A stretch of DNA of 49,678 nucleotides from NCBI GenBank assembly GCA_000226015.1, contig JH152996.1, positions 35,910-85,587 of the forward strand, in the 5' to 3' direction. Source of the DNA: Mnemiopsis leidyi (Eukaryota; Ctenophora; Tentaculata; Lobata; Bolinopsidae). Every line of letters begins with the position of its first letter. The first letter of the stretch is position 1. Under the pieces are notes generated by a model. The model was not told where the DNA came from. It saw only the letters and a program-made list of their open reading frames with translations, and ran no database searches. The position numbers and the translations under genes are program-made. Positions 35,901-48,615 of the stretch are shown here, piece by piece.

Positions 35901-38900
35901 TTAATCCTTCAAATTCCAATCGTTATCATGTTTACTCCTTCTTAGTGCTCTCGCTTGAAGAAGTAAGGAATGTGGTCTTAAACTTAAAGAGTATGAGGGA
36001 CAACCTCAATGGGGTTACCTAACACATACTCCTCATATCGAGAATTCTTGGTATCAGTTCGTCAGTGCGGTGACGTCTTAGTGTGAGCTTCTATTATCAA
36101 CAATTCATCAGCACAAGAAAATTTTTAGGAATTTACGATAAAACCTCTCTGCGAAATATTTGATCTCTGATGATTTATTGCGATCGTCGGTGTTTCCGGC
36201 ATTTTTTCTGAAATTTCCTGTTTGATAAGATTCAATGAGCTGGGTTTAGAGGTCAAATCGAATTACAGTTACACTCTTCTAAGCATGCTTACATCGTGTC
36301 AACCAACACTAACAAAGTGAGCTTAGTTCACAATTGGTAATTGTATATGGGTCGAAACCGAGCTGATTGCGTTCCCAGGGCAATTACCTGTCGATTATCG
36401 ATAAGAATATTTAGACATGTGTCAGCTGTACGTCAGTAGCACGTCAGTTTCACCCCCAAGTCTGATCCAGTCTGATCCAGTCTGATCCACATTTAGAGTC
36501 ACCTCCACAGTAGAACCTACTTACCATCCAACCTTCAGTAATATGTAATCATTATTACACCCTATTGTTTCACGTCCGTCATGTCCCGTGTCTAATGTGA
36601 TTTGATGTCGTGAGATCACACGCTCCCCATATATGGAGGTTGTTATAGCGCCCCGGCTGGATGTGACGTCAGCACAAAGACCCGGGTCCTTGAGTCCGTC
36701 TTGGTTTATGTAGGTCACTTTGTTATCCGGGTATTGTGTTAGTTACGGAGCGTGAATATTATTTTTTATTTCCTGACGGGTCTTATCTGTGCGTCCGTAT
36801 ACTTGTTGACTTGGTGACATGATTTTTTCACTTTGTCTTTGTTATAACTTGCTTTATTTTACTTTTCTGTTCCTAGAATGTTTGACTGAATATTATTTGC
36901 TTGTTGCCACTTGAGTCATAGTTTCTTCTGTATTTCTTATCACAAAGTGTTGATGCAGCTAGGAAATTTCCGATTTTGTTGTAGTAAGGTAATACTGAAG
37001 AGCCAGGTGGTTTTTTAGGAGTTTCCACTAAGTCTTATCTTATTTTTCGGACAGTTTTGCAGAACCGGTAAAATTAATGTCTTAAGATTTATGTTACGAA
37101 ATTGGTAAGCACATGCAGATAATTGTCGTAAATCGTTTATGATAAAATATGGGATAAGATAAACTACGCTAAATCACCACGGTCATTACTTATTGCATGG
37201 CTGGTGATTATCATCACCGATAAAATCCTGCCATAACCCTCGATGCATATAGGTCTAACATTGACACAGGCAAGACTTTGTATGCCGTTATCTGCTTTCT
37301 GAGTATATTGCCCACGTCAGCATTGATATGCCAAATTTTGGAGGAAGGCACAGCCAATACTCACCCGATAAACATACTCACATGAATTGTTTTTCATTTT
37401 GAGTAGGTAGTTTCAAATTTCTTGAGTTTTTATCGTTCTCATTTCTAGGCTTACTGCAATGTTCCTTACCGTGCCGTAAGTTCTGTTGTGTTAACCATAA
37501 TTGTTCAACTTATCCCTGATCAAATGAACAAGCCCGACAACGTGCTATTCCATTGCAGTGTTCTGCATCAGTAGTCAGATTTAGTGAGATACATGTTGCT
37601 TATTGCTTTGTCAGATTTGGCGAGCTACATGTTGCTTATTCCTTTGGCAACTAAGCAGACAACAAAGAAATTCAGCCGTAGAGGGAGCCCCATTGCACCG
37701 CACCAACATTCATACAGCTGCTTATTGACCTACCGAAAATGGTTTAATCGTCATTGAGTTAGCTTGATATACTTTGTAGGTTGATATTATATTCATCTTT
37801 TGTCGTCCCCTCTCCAGGCACTTCAGCTTATGAACGTCCGGGGAATGAGTGGTAACATTAAATATTACCAAACTTATTAACGTAGCACCTCTATAGTTCT
37901 ATACAACACCTGCAGTATATCTGTCAAATAGTGTCCCCCTAAATCTCCTGTCATCTCAACTAACTTAAATAAAGAAGTTATAAGTATATCAGACCACGTA
38001 CTCTTTTCTCTTCCCAGAACTGCAATAATCGAATTAAAAGAGCCTCGCCTGATTTATTTAATGCCTTGACTTAGCTTCTTGAAGCTCTACGGCGGCATTG
38101 AGTCCCAAAAATCAGTCTTATAGAATCCCTAAAATTTGATTTCAAGACATAAAATATTGTAGATATGCAATAATCCCAGTTATGGATTTAAATAATGTCT
38201 CCAATTTAACGACGGAATGATACAACGTGAACTAAAGTTCCACAATTCAGTATTATTAAAATTATTCAATTCATTGCACCAGGCAAATTCAGTAACCTTT
38301 AGCCCGAATTATAGCTCTACTGTTTGTCCAGGTCTTTACTTTTCATATAACATGTAGCAGTAGCTCGTAACGATAGTTTATATTTTGGACCTTACAAGCA
38401 TGCTAGTTTTCCAAAAGTGACTTGGGCGAATATGTAATGTTCCATAAGAAGTGGACTAGGTATCTGTTGATTACTTTAAGTTGGTTAAGTAGATCCGTCC
38501 CACTTTTAACAGGATATAAAATTGAGTTTTCCCTGTTTATTGTTTAACCAGAGGAATTATCACTCAATAACAAAACGTTGCCGTCTCTCAAAAAACTAGC
38601 TGTCTACTAATTAGAATCTGGGGATATCACCAATTAGCCCCTTCTCACGTTTCCATGACACCCAATCAGTATCTACTGTAGGAGCTATATCATGATCACA
38701 TCTTACTTCAATCAATACTACTATATACCCTTCGGCCTACAGTAATTTAAGTCTAGACTTCTACTGCTACGAAACATTCCCATTCACCCCTCTTCTTCTA
38801 TTGTGCACTCACTTGGGCCTTTATTTGTAATTGCATGTTGTCAAACAAATCCTCAATTTTGATGACCACCTCCATGTTGATTGTAGAAAACCCCCTTTAT

Positions 38901-41900
38901 ATGTACAGCGCAAACCCCCTCTCTCCATTAATGACTAATATTACCAGCTGTTAGTTGGCACAACTCCAACAGTCACTTCATTGTGTGATCCCGGCGTCTC
39001 GCGAGAGAGTGTGTGGTGTGGTTCAATGAGGTCTCGACCACCTGCTCCCTCTCCACACACACAGACACTCAGCTCTACACATAATGTCATAATGTTAATG
39101 TGTCCATCTATTTCATTCTCTACTGTTTCTGCTTCGTTTTTTTCTTCATCATGTCTCTATTGTCCTTTTTCCAGGGTACCGAACTTGGTGTATCAGTTTT
39201 CACGCCTTCTCGAATATTCACGTGTTTTGTTTTCTCCGATCATTGGTGGGCCGTGGCGAGCCCCTGCTGTGTGATTGGATTAATTTTCTAAATAAACAAG
39301 ATCTCGACCTGATTAGATAGATATTGTTTCAACCAAGGATCAGAGCTGATTAATTGTGTTCTGTGATCTTTGTTGGATGTTCAATAATGGTGTGGCCTCT
39401 TCATACAATTAACAGCATTCGTAAATCTTTATACCCTTGTAGAAATAAGTAAATTAAGATTCTGCCTAAAATAAGATTATGTTCAAATATCTCACGCCGA
39501 TATCAAATCAGGAAGGAATTCAGTAAAGAGTTCACAAAGAACCCCGACGTCATAGTGCACGCTTCTTCCACATCCCGGCTATTTGAGATGCTCAACAGCA
39601 AGACCTCCAAATCGGACCGGAAAATAGGACTCGGGGTAAGTTACTCAGATGCCTTTCTATTTTCTTATGTTAGCACTTTAGTTTTTTTAAATCTTTTGTC
39701 AAACGACTGGGTATAAATAATTAGGTGTAAAAGTATATGTTGCTATTTTCGTAACAATTTGACAGTTTTAAAAAATGATGTTTTTACGAAATATAACTTT
39801 TTTGCTTGATATCAGCTGCTAATCTGACTAACCGACTACATCTGACTAACTGACAACTAACAATGTATTCGGCAATATTTTCTCCTCTTATCCCCTGACT
39901 TCTAACTAATCCAGTCCTCTGTGTAGGCAGTATTATCTCCTCTTACCCCCCGACTTCTAACTAATCCAGTCCTCTGTGTAGGCAGTATTATCTCCTCTTA
40001 CCCCCGACTTCTGACTAATCCAGTCCTCTGTGTAGGCAGTATTATCTCCTCTTACCCCCCGACTTCTGACTAATACAGTCCTCTTTATTGCAGCTGTCAC
40101 GTGACCATGTAAGTGAGTCTATTCTATTCCCCGAACAAAGCTTTCTGAGTAACAGCTTGTTATGTGATGTGGTCATGTCGCTCCGCTCATCTCTTTCTTA
40201 TTCTCGTCTCTTGTTTCACGTAGATTCCCGCTTCCTTTCGGGCGGCGGCGGTTTTACTATTCTAACAATAAATAAGGTGATGATTGGTGGATCTAGTAAT
40301 GTGGTTTACTAGAAATAAGACTACAGTAGTATCATGAATCACGATGGTTGAAGCATTGTTCGTGGCGCGACATCAAGAAATTATTGTTCAAACTGAACAG
40401 GGTTTTTTGCCGCTTACGTTGTTGATTGACATGTTGATTGACATAAGGAAATTTGCCTTAAAAGCCCTGTCAGTTTTCTGTAGATTATCATATCAGCTGT
40501 CAATTCACGGTTAAACTGCTTGCCACGTAGCTCAAGGTAACTTCTTGATCACATTCCAACCTCACACCTTGCACATCAAACAAGCTGGGTGTCTAGATCC
40601 TTCTTTGCCTCCTCTCTAAGCTTTTTCTCTATCAGATTAACGTCATTGATCAGGTTTTTACACTTTTTTCTCACATTGTTTGGCAAAGGGTTGTTTTGAA
40701 AGTTGTTTGTCTACCGGCTAGCCCTGAAGAGAAGACATGTCTTAGTTTGGTGATGGTTTACTTGATCAATTTATTGATCCTGCGATCTGGTAGTCTCATC
40801 AGCACTTCCAAGAACCAATCATGCTCGACAAATTTAACCTTGGCCCACCCCTGAAGTTAAAGTGAACAGTAACACCATGTATTATATTCAGTTTCAAGCT
40901 TATCAAGATTTCAGATAAAGCCGCGCTAACAGAGAGATCGAATGGTTCAGATCAAAAGATCGCACCATTGACTGGTCACGTGACTGGTGCAGTTCCTAAC
41001 GTTTACCTTGCCGGTATTTTCTAGTCCAAGTGTGAGGAAATCCGTTTCCTTTGTGTGCGAGCAGAGAAGGTGTTGTTTTTAAATCCGGTGTTGTGTGGTG
41101 GAACTGTTCTGGTGATATGTATCAAGCGTGTTGGGACTCGGTAGTTGTTTGGAGATACCTCTCATTTCTTTCCGTTCTAAATCTGTCACCCTCGCACACC
41201 CCTCCCTTTAACAGTGGGGTCATGATAATTATATTTTGAAATGTAATGAACTTTAGCTCAACCCCTAACAGCAGATCCTGTATAAATGTGCTTCCTCTAT
41301 CGCGGGGAGCAGCCAGCTCATTGTCTTTAGATCGTACACACTGCGTGTGAGAGGGTCACTAGCAGGAGGGAGGGATCTAATTACACCCCTCTTTTGTTGG
41401 ATGTTGTTTTACCTGGTCTCTAACGGCCCTGCAACTCACTTTCCTTTAACACCCTTTTGTTATAATTCGTTTCGTTTTGAAACCCTTTTTTCACGCTTGT
41501 TGAGTGATTTGCCGCGTAAAATTTTGGACGGTCGCACTGTCATTGCGTTTTCTGTTTATTACCAGCTTCGATTTTGCTTTTGTGGTATCTCGTAGTTTAG
41601 ATTGCAGTGTGATATAAATGGGTGGTCTTTGTGTCCATAATCAAAAGTTGTGTTTCTTAAACCTCACTATCACTTAAAAATTCGTTAATTTTTACACGAT
41701 TAAAAAATTTGCTAATAAAAATCACATGGTTTAATTAATGATTATTTGATCCTCAAAAATTCTCAACGACTAAGTACCTAGATATTTAGCCAACTTTTCA
41801 CATGTTTCAGCAAACTAATCTTAAAACTGAACGTCCTGAAACTGGCTGAGTTTTAGTGAACTGGTAGAACCCACATAACGGTATATAGTGTTACATGAAC

Positions 41901-44900
41901 AAATTGAATCCAGATGCTCCATGAGGGCACACCAAATTACTGTCCCCTGACTGTTCCTTGTAATCTTCACTTACTTCAACTTTAACATGTGATTATTCTA
42001 GCTTGAACGTGTGTTTATTTTGACTTTAACATGACGTGCTAACCTAAACTCAATCACATGGTCAGTATTTGCTTTGTTCGTTTACAAGATCTACAAGATT
42101 TACAGCCCAGATGGTTTAATCCCCCTAAACACCAACATCATGTTCATTTTCTCGAGATCCACTAGATTCCTTCCAAATTTACCTCTATATTTCTCTCCAG
42201 TCGAGGTCACAGCAGCGAATAAACTAAAACAATGACCATAGTATTGATATTTAGAGTGTAGTTCAAAATCTACGGCGGTGGCGGTGGCAGTGGCGGCGGC
42301 GGCGAGCAGCACTCCGGCTCAGTTCCCAATAACCGTTGAACTGTTAAGTCCCCCTGCTTCTACCGTCTATATTTAGTTCAATAACTCCGCTACCTCCACA
42401 TGCTGCTGCTATTGTAGTTGGGCTGGTACAGTTATCCATTGTTAGTCCTGCACTCTTCTCTTCCTACAGCTCAATTATTAAGATATATTAGCTGGCAGTT
42501 CACAGAGATTGTATCCGTCAGTATTTAATTAGCTTCTCTCTGCTAATTACTTGCGACATTTGAGGTGTTTTCTTTCCTCCCTCTCAGCTTCCTCCCTATT
42601 TTGTCATACCAAGGTCGGTCACAAACGCGTGGGAGCTAGTTCTTTTCTGCATTATGTTTTATCCTGTTATTTAGGTTTGTTATGTAGGTTCAAGTATAAC
42701 ATCTGTTGTAGGTCATTGTAGGCTTGTTTTAGGTCATCGCCTTTAAAAATTGTGTACAGTTAGTCAAAGTCTCCCTAGTATTAGTGCCATTAAGGATCTA
42801 AATTTTACTAGGTTGTTAGAAAAGCGGGAGGGGGAGAGAGGGTTGACAACTTTCTCTATACTTTCACCTTTTTATCCTTGTAAAGATGTCGGGATGCATG
42901 ATTTGTTTAGTAATTTTTACCGCTGTGTCCCGAGTGTTTTCTCATCTTAAAGAATCAGATCGAGTACGCAGTACACGCCCCTCTCTCCCTTGGTTTCAGT
43001 TTCTCGTTATGATTTTCACGTGCGGTATTGAGGTAGTTCGAAAGTTTATAATTTTTACAGTTTTTACTTGATCTACTCTCATAGTTTGAAATCACTGCAC
43101 GACTTGTTCGTGTACTCCTAATCTCAGACTTTATACATCTAGTTTAAAACGAATACATTTAGAACGCGATCATACAGAACGTTACTCTCAAACGATTAAG
43201 AAATAAGATCGCTCCTCCCTCTGTGTATAATCGAACCGTATAATGTTCTAATGTCATTATTATGTTATAAAGTCTTGCTGTCTATATATTTGTGTTGTTA
43301 TGCAAAGATGCGCATTGTACTCGTACCTTGTACAATGTATGTTATAATTAATGTACAATCTTCATTGTACATATCAATTGCACCATCTTTCATTCTCCGT
43401 CATTGTCTTCTCCATCCGTTTGTTATCTGAATCACGACGTCTATTAACCTGTTTTATGCCACTCGACCGATAACGAAACCACTAGTTACAATTCAATACA
43501 ACGTACAACATAATACGAATTTCGCAACAAAGTTACATTACGTCCTTACAATCACAACTAAGCAGCATTTCTAACAAAACCTCCGCTAGGTATCAACTAA
43601 TGGTGGATGTCGGAGCCTGAACGACATCATGTCAGAGCTGAACTCCTCCATTGCATCCCTTGACTCTGCTGGGTAGGTTGAGCAATCAATCGTATTTGTT
43701 AAGTTCCTGGATTAAGTTATATTTTCAGTTTATTTTAGAGATACCTTATTCTTCAAGTTCCTAGATTTGAAGTGTTTCAACTACTGACACCAATGGGGAG
43801 CTTTAAAATTATTTCGTGTGAATGTGGTGTATCGGCAACCGAGGAATTTAAAGAAAATTTTGATGATCTATTGCATACTTTGCACCTCAGAAAATATTTC
43901 ACCCTTAAATCACGCTCTAGAAAAATTGCGATAAAAGGCATTTATCAATACGCCTAAGTACGTGGCAACTTTTTGGACTTTCTATTATTATCGATTATCG
44001 AAATCTTCCCTCAAACAATGGTCTTGTTAGTGTATCTTCTCACCTTCCTGCATCGCACCGTTAAAATTAACTGTTTAACAAATAAAGCCGGATCATGGTA
44101 AAGTGTTACCCGATCCTCCAGGAGCCATGATCATTTTCAGTTTGTCCTGTTTTATCTAGAAGTTCCTGTAATTGCCCGCTAATTTACACCTTGATCTGGC
44201 AAGAAAAATTAATTCTCATTTTGCTCTAGTTCTCATTTCGCTCCGCTGAAATTCGTCCCGTATTTGAAACGTCATGAAGTATCCCAAGACTTTTAACTTG
44301 AACAACCTTAACCATCGGTATGGTTTCTTTCTTTAATATCTTAATTCGTTTTCCATCCCTTAAACACAGAGCAACTTAGTACATAAATCACAATCTTTCA
44401 TCATTTTAAAACTGAATATTTCAGACAACCCAGTGCTTACTGCTTGCCCCTGCAGCTTGAAATTTTATCGCTGCCTTGACGTTACATAAAAATATAACCA
44501 TGTGCTGTAACTTGAAAATTAGCTCTAGTCTGGTCGTGGGATCAAATTTGCAAAATTTCCCACTGTCACCACTTCATCTGTCCCGCTGAAGCTACTCAAA
44601 TTGGCAAGGATCCAGATCCGAACTTGTCTTCAGAGCTCTATAATTTAATAACAAATCTAATGGCATTTCACCCTCTCGTACCCCTCCCCATCTAGGAAAT
44701 TATTTATCCAGTTGTATACTTGTCTAATTACAATGTGAAGATAAGAAATATCCAAAATCACTGATAATTGCCACATACCCGCCCCGTGCGCTCTATGATT
44801 ATTAGATCAAATTTGTAGTTCATTACTGGGCTCGGGCTGATGGACTGAGTCACTAGCTCACTGCCTCCCTTTCCTACACCACTGATAGCGGGATAGCCAC

Positions 44901-47822
44901 AAATCTGAACCTGTCTTACTTTTAACCAATGTTTAACCGATGTGATAATTAGGTTACCAGGGAAACGTGCTACAAATTGGCAAACATCCAGATTGAGTCT
45001 ATTCTGCAAGTGCTATTCAATCTAAGATTGAGATATTAAGTTACCAGGCTCTTACGTTACTCGGCTGCCTGGCTGGCTCTGAAACAGCAATGCTGAAATA
45101 CGTTAAGTTTGTGTTAAATACATCAAACGGTGTCAAGTTAATACACTTTCTTTCATACAGAATGACAACATATGGTAGTGGGGTAAAGATGGGTATAGTG
45201 GTAAAGCTGGGTAACATATTAGCACACGTGTTTGATTGTTAGCCGTGTTTGTGTAAAATAGAAGAACTCAGAACCCTCGATGGAAATTGGGACCTACTCA
45301 CGTCGTCTTAACATATGGCCCTGCGTTCAGTAATTCATCCTGGCGTCTTGTAAGGGAAATTATGCCAAATCCTAAAAAAACGCTTCCTACAGTCAGAAAT
45401 TTTCCCCGAAAATCGAATATTTTTCCAATGTACTTACTAACCCCTCTCCTGGTCAGACACTCGGAAGACAACAGCTCTCTGTTCGAGGGCAGCAGCTACA
45501 CTACGGGGGGCAGCATGACGGAGAGTATGGCAGAGTTAGCTGCCGAGGACCTGATAACGGCCATGAGGACCCAGCGAGCCCAGTTGTTGGAGAGGCGAGC
45601 TGAGATGCAGATGAGAGTCATACATTTGGAGAACGAGGAGGCGGTGAGTAGGGGGGGGGGTGTCAGAGGGGTAACCGGAGAAGGGGGTAGTCCGAGAAGG
45701 GGGTCTGAGTTTGGGGGTATCCGAAAAGGGGGTCTGAGTTTGGGGTTATCCGAGAAGGGGGGTCTGAGTTTGGGGGTATCCGAGAAGGGGATCTGAGTTT
45801 GGGGGTTTTTGTTTACCTTAGTGAAGCTACAAGGCTCATTTCGTTTCATGTTGTTAATATTGAATCATGAGGTTGTCTTTTTTTTTCAGTTTTAGCTTCC
45901 TTAAACCAGTAATTCCGTGATGAGAGTTCTACACTTAAGTATAACAACTGAACATTCCCTCAGGCGATCCTAACTGGACAACGTGTTCACCAAGTTGCTG
46001 GAATGGATTGGAGTAGAAAACACGTTAACACAGGATTCCTTATAAACAGTCCTACTGAGGGCATCAGCTCCATGGTAAGTTGACCTACTTATAAACAGTC
46101 CTACTGAGGGCATCAGCTCCATGGTAAGTTGACCTACTTTTACTGACTGAAAACATTTATTGTTTTTATAAAGAACTTTGTTGGTGTCTTTGTTGTGTTT
46201 GTCTAGTCTCTTTTACGTAACTCTGGTGTCCTGTTACTGTAACAAAGAACGTTGCATAAAGAGATCACAATATGGCGTCTACCCCTCGCTCCCAATGGAA
46301 TAGCACCTACACATAGACTGCTTAACATTTCTAACAATAGAATCGCTCTGACACACCCCGCTTACCCAAACCTATTCTCTCAGGACGAGGTCTCTCAACT
46401 CGAATTTGACGTCGAGATACAGAAGAAGATCGTGCACGCCGCGCGGCGGCTAGCACGTGAACATGGAATTGGGCGAACTGCCAAGAGAGAAAGAAAGATG
46501 GCAACCCAGCGAGCTCTTCTAAAGCTCCAGGAGCTGGAGAGGAAACTTCAGAGCGCTAAACGGTTCCAGAGACCGAGCAATACGGACCCAAGTGACAGGT
46601 AGCACGTCTTTTTGTAACATGTGTGTGTTTTGTCTTCTCTTACTATCACTCTTAATTACTATCACTCTTAATTATAACTTCCATACGACTGCATTCAATG
46701 AAATGTTATTTAAAGGCTGGTGCTTGACAGATTAAGGCTAATAGTCATTAGTTAGGCAGGCAGACCCAGCAGCTGAAATACATTACATTGGTGACCATGG
46801 TAACCAGCTAAACTGTTACTCTAACGCACACGATAACCTCAGTGAGAGACAGAAGATGCATGAACACCAGACTTACTATAAAGCGGTAACTGATAACGGC
46901 TACTACCCCCACTTCAGAGCTGTTTCCTCCTCAACCAGCGAGGATAAGGTCGGTTATTATTATTCAGCTTAATTTGCTATACACTTACGACAATGATTTA
47001 ATGTAGCTCTTAAGTAATCACCATGTTACAAAGTCTGCTGTTTAAAACTTTAAGAGCTTGCAGATTTATCACCTGCAATATAAGCACTATACTGAGAAGT
47101 GAGAATGATAAAGTGTCATTAACTTTTCTCATTAGTCATTACCAGTCCTTTAACGAGTACAACTCTAACAGGTGTCAGGGTACGATCCAACAGAGTCAGA
47201 TGGTTGCACCCCACCCTCCCCTGGTTACCATGACAACCAACAACATTCCCGTCACTCCAGCTCCAGCTCTCTTAGCAACAACAATAACTGTCAAGACAGT
47301 GTTCGCGCTTCCCTCCAAATGTCTCTCCTTGACGACACAATTACCAAAACTCCCCCCAGAAAGCGGAGCGACACTCGAGGTTCCCTCACCCCCCAGAACT
47401 CTGTTAACAACGACCCCACCACCCCGGTATCAGCACCCCATTCCGCCAAGGACAAAACCTTCTTTCCCTCTTCCTGGCAATTTCGCATTGACAATTTCTC
47501 CAGCTCTCGTCGTCAGGATAACATGAACAAAGATCACCGTTCCTACGAACAAATGTCGTTCAGGCCCCGTGCTGGTAGTTTCCGTCCTGACGATCACAAC
47601 AGCGTTACCATGGCAACCAGGTGTCATGACAACGGAGGTATTCCTGAGAAACTGACGAACAGCTACGAGAAGTACCTGCAGACGTTGAGACTCAACAGAC
47701 AGAGGAACGAGCTGGTAAACAGGAACTTCGAGAACCGGAGACACTCCTGTTCAGACTGGCAGGAACACAACGTCAACATGGCAGCATGTAGCCCGACTAG
47801 TCAGCACTCTACTGCGGTCTGA
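32967..47822 (+). CDS. CUPID/DUF3338 coiled-coil adaptor (CCDC120/INAVA/FRMD4-like)
   Basis: Vertebrate relatives bind cytohesin Arf-GEFs and act at cell junctions and the centrosome; the same role here is inferred. Exons, all phases compatible: 32967-33013, 39512-39635, 43590-43672, 45457-45643, 45964-46074, 46384-46598, 46843-46948, 47172-47822; 507 residues. Start: MTFKRISFRSSFRNYR, basic. Residues ~110-150: helix with LITAMRTQRAQLLERRAEMQ ... ENEEAILTG, matching the CUPID pattern of a coiled helix followed by AELTG. Residues ~185-245: SQLEFDVEIQKKIVHAARRL, then KRERKMATQRALLKLQELER, matching the second conserved helix (EAARRLA ... ALKKLQEIE) of FRMD4A and CCDC120. The exon 8 tail (291-507) is low-complexity, Ser/Asn/Pro-rich, with PPRKRSDTRG and RRHSCSDW, possible phosphosites. 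No FERM domain is seen. Introns 1 and 2 (6.5 and 4.0 kb) are long. Donor GTCGGT at 46949 is weak. Confidence 0.85.
33014..39511. other. First intron of the CUPID-type gene
   Basis: No nested gene recognised. Seen: a repeat-derived stretch near 33490-33770 sharing a motif with 48975-49004; a 20-bp-type array (34151-34242); a palindrome (35542-35560); three tandem copies of gtctgatcca (about 36452-36480); a ~37-bp direct repeat (about 37572-37645). Confidence 0.5.
34151..34242. repeat. Tandem repeat, gggcggatagtgatt units
   Basis: Five copies of a ~15-20 bp unit, alternating gggcggatagtgatt and gggcggctagtgatt. Confidence 0.85.
39881..40090. repeat. 55-bp tandem repeat before the candidate microexon
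   Basis: Four units start tctcctctta at 39881, 39936, 39991 and 40045. The first three contain ctctgtgtaggcag, an acceptor-like sequence; at the end of the array this is replaced by ctctttattgcag, which leads into the candidate microexon. Confidence 0.93.
40094..40108 (+). CDS. Candidate 15-nt microexon of the CUPID-type gene
   Basis: Fifteen bases coding LSRDH are bounded by ctttattgcag on the left and GTAAGTGAG on the right, a near-consensus donor. Inclusion between exon 39512-39635 (ending in phase 0) and exon 43590-43672 (starting in phase 0) keeps the frame. Short size and chance splice motifs are the caveat. Confidence 0.4.
40109..43589. other. Intron sequence of the CUPID-type gene
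   Basis: No exon or nested gene recognised. It contains a short GCC/GGC-rich trinucleotide tract at about 42273-42305 and repeated tgtaca motifs near 43330-43370; otherwise unremarkable AT-rich sequence. Confidence 0.45.
43673..45456. other. Intron sequence of the CUPID-type gene
   Basis: AT-rich; no exon recognised. A small purine-rich repeat (ggtaaag.tgggta) lies near 45180-45210. Confidence 0.45.
45651..45807. repeat. G-rich ~30-bp tandem repeats next to a donor site
   Basis: After donor 45644 comes a run of ten G, then about four units of type gagaagggggtctgagtttg. Multiple runs of 4-6 G on the coding strand give strong G-quadruplex potential. Confidence 0.9.
46039..46136 (+). repeat. 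49-bp tandem duplication including a splice donor
   Basis: Two identical 49-bp copies (46039-46087 and 46088-46136) each contain the last part of exon 45964-46074 and its donor atg|gtaagt. Use of the second donor (at 46124) would add 49 nt and bring in an in-frame TGA right after ATG GTA AGT. Confidence 0.95.
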
Positions 47823-48615
47823 GTATCTACACTCACACGGTCGCTCTTTTTTACATCGTTTCTCCCGGAATCAGAGATTGTGTTGTCGAGACTCGGAATT
47901 AAGTGCCGAAAAAGTCAAACTGGTGCAGCTTTAAGAGGTTTCTCTGCAAGTCTGCAAGTGCAATGACGCGTTGTATCTTTTAGTGCCGGCGACTTCGGGG
48001 ACTTTGAATGTTACGGCTACTTCATACTTGTTTGACTGCATTGACTATATATACGCTGGAGAGGACATTCCAAATCAATATGATAAGTCATAATTGTGGT
48101 TCCTCATCTTTAACTTTCAGTTTCATGCAAGTTCACTTCTATAAATATAGTTGGGTATTCGGCAGTCCTTATAGTTATTTGATAAACTCACTGTTAGTTG
48201 CTGTAAATTTTTAGTTTGGGCTAAAATTTAAAGTATGAATATAAGCTTAAGTCTTGTAAATTCGTTGTTCGTGGGGTTTCAGCTTTTTACTCAGCAGCCT
48301 ACACTCCTACAGTTTCAACTTTTGCTGGGTTATTCCAACCGTACTTATTTGTATTCTCTTATCTTGGTCTTGCTATTTTCAGTTGCATGCATCATCTTTT
48401 ATTTCAGATTGAGTTTCGAAACGTTAAATGAAAGAAATTTTCAATAGTGCAGGTGTTACTGATAGTTGTAGAGTTGAGAGTATAGATTTGATAAAGTAGT
48501 TTGATAAACAATTTGCTGTTTTGTTAATTACGAAATGATTCTCTATTTAAATACATCAAAAAATATGAAAGCTTGATTTGTTCGGTTGATGTAAAGAGTA
48601 GCAAAGGATATCACC
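47823..48615. other. 3' UTR and flanking sequence of the CUPID-type gene
   Basis: No further coding sequence. No canonical AATAAA was recognised close to the stop, so the transcript end cannot be placed. Confidence 0.4.

Noticed and set aside
42100-42312. Antisense Ala/Thr-rich frame
   Set aside because: A translated GCC/GCA trinucleotide tract without further coding evidence.
45496-45849. 117-codon minus-strand Pro-rich frame
   Set aside because: Shadow of the CUPID exon and of the G-rich repeat.
47023-47526. Overlapping plus-strand 167-codon frame
   Set aside because: The frame starting at 47172 is in phase with the upstream exons and ends properly; this one is its shadow.
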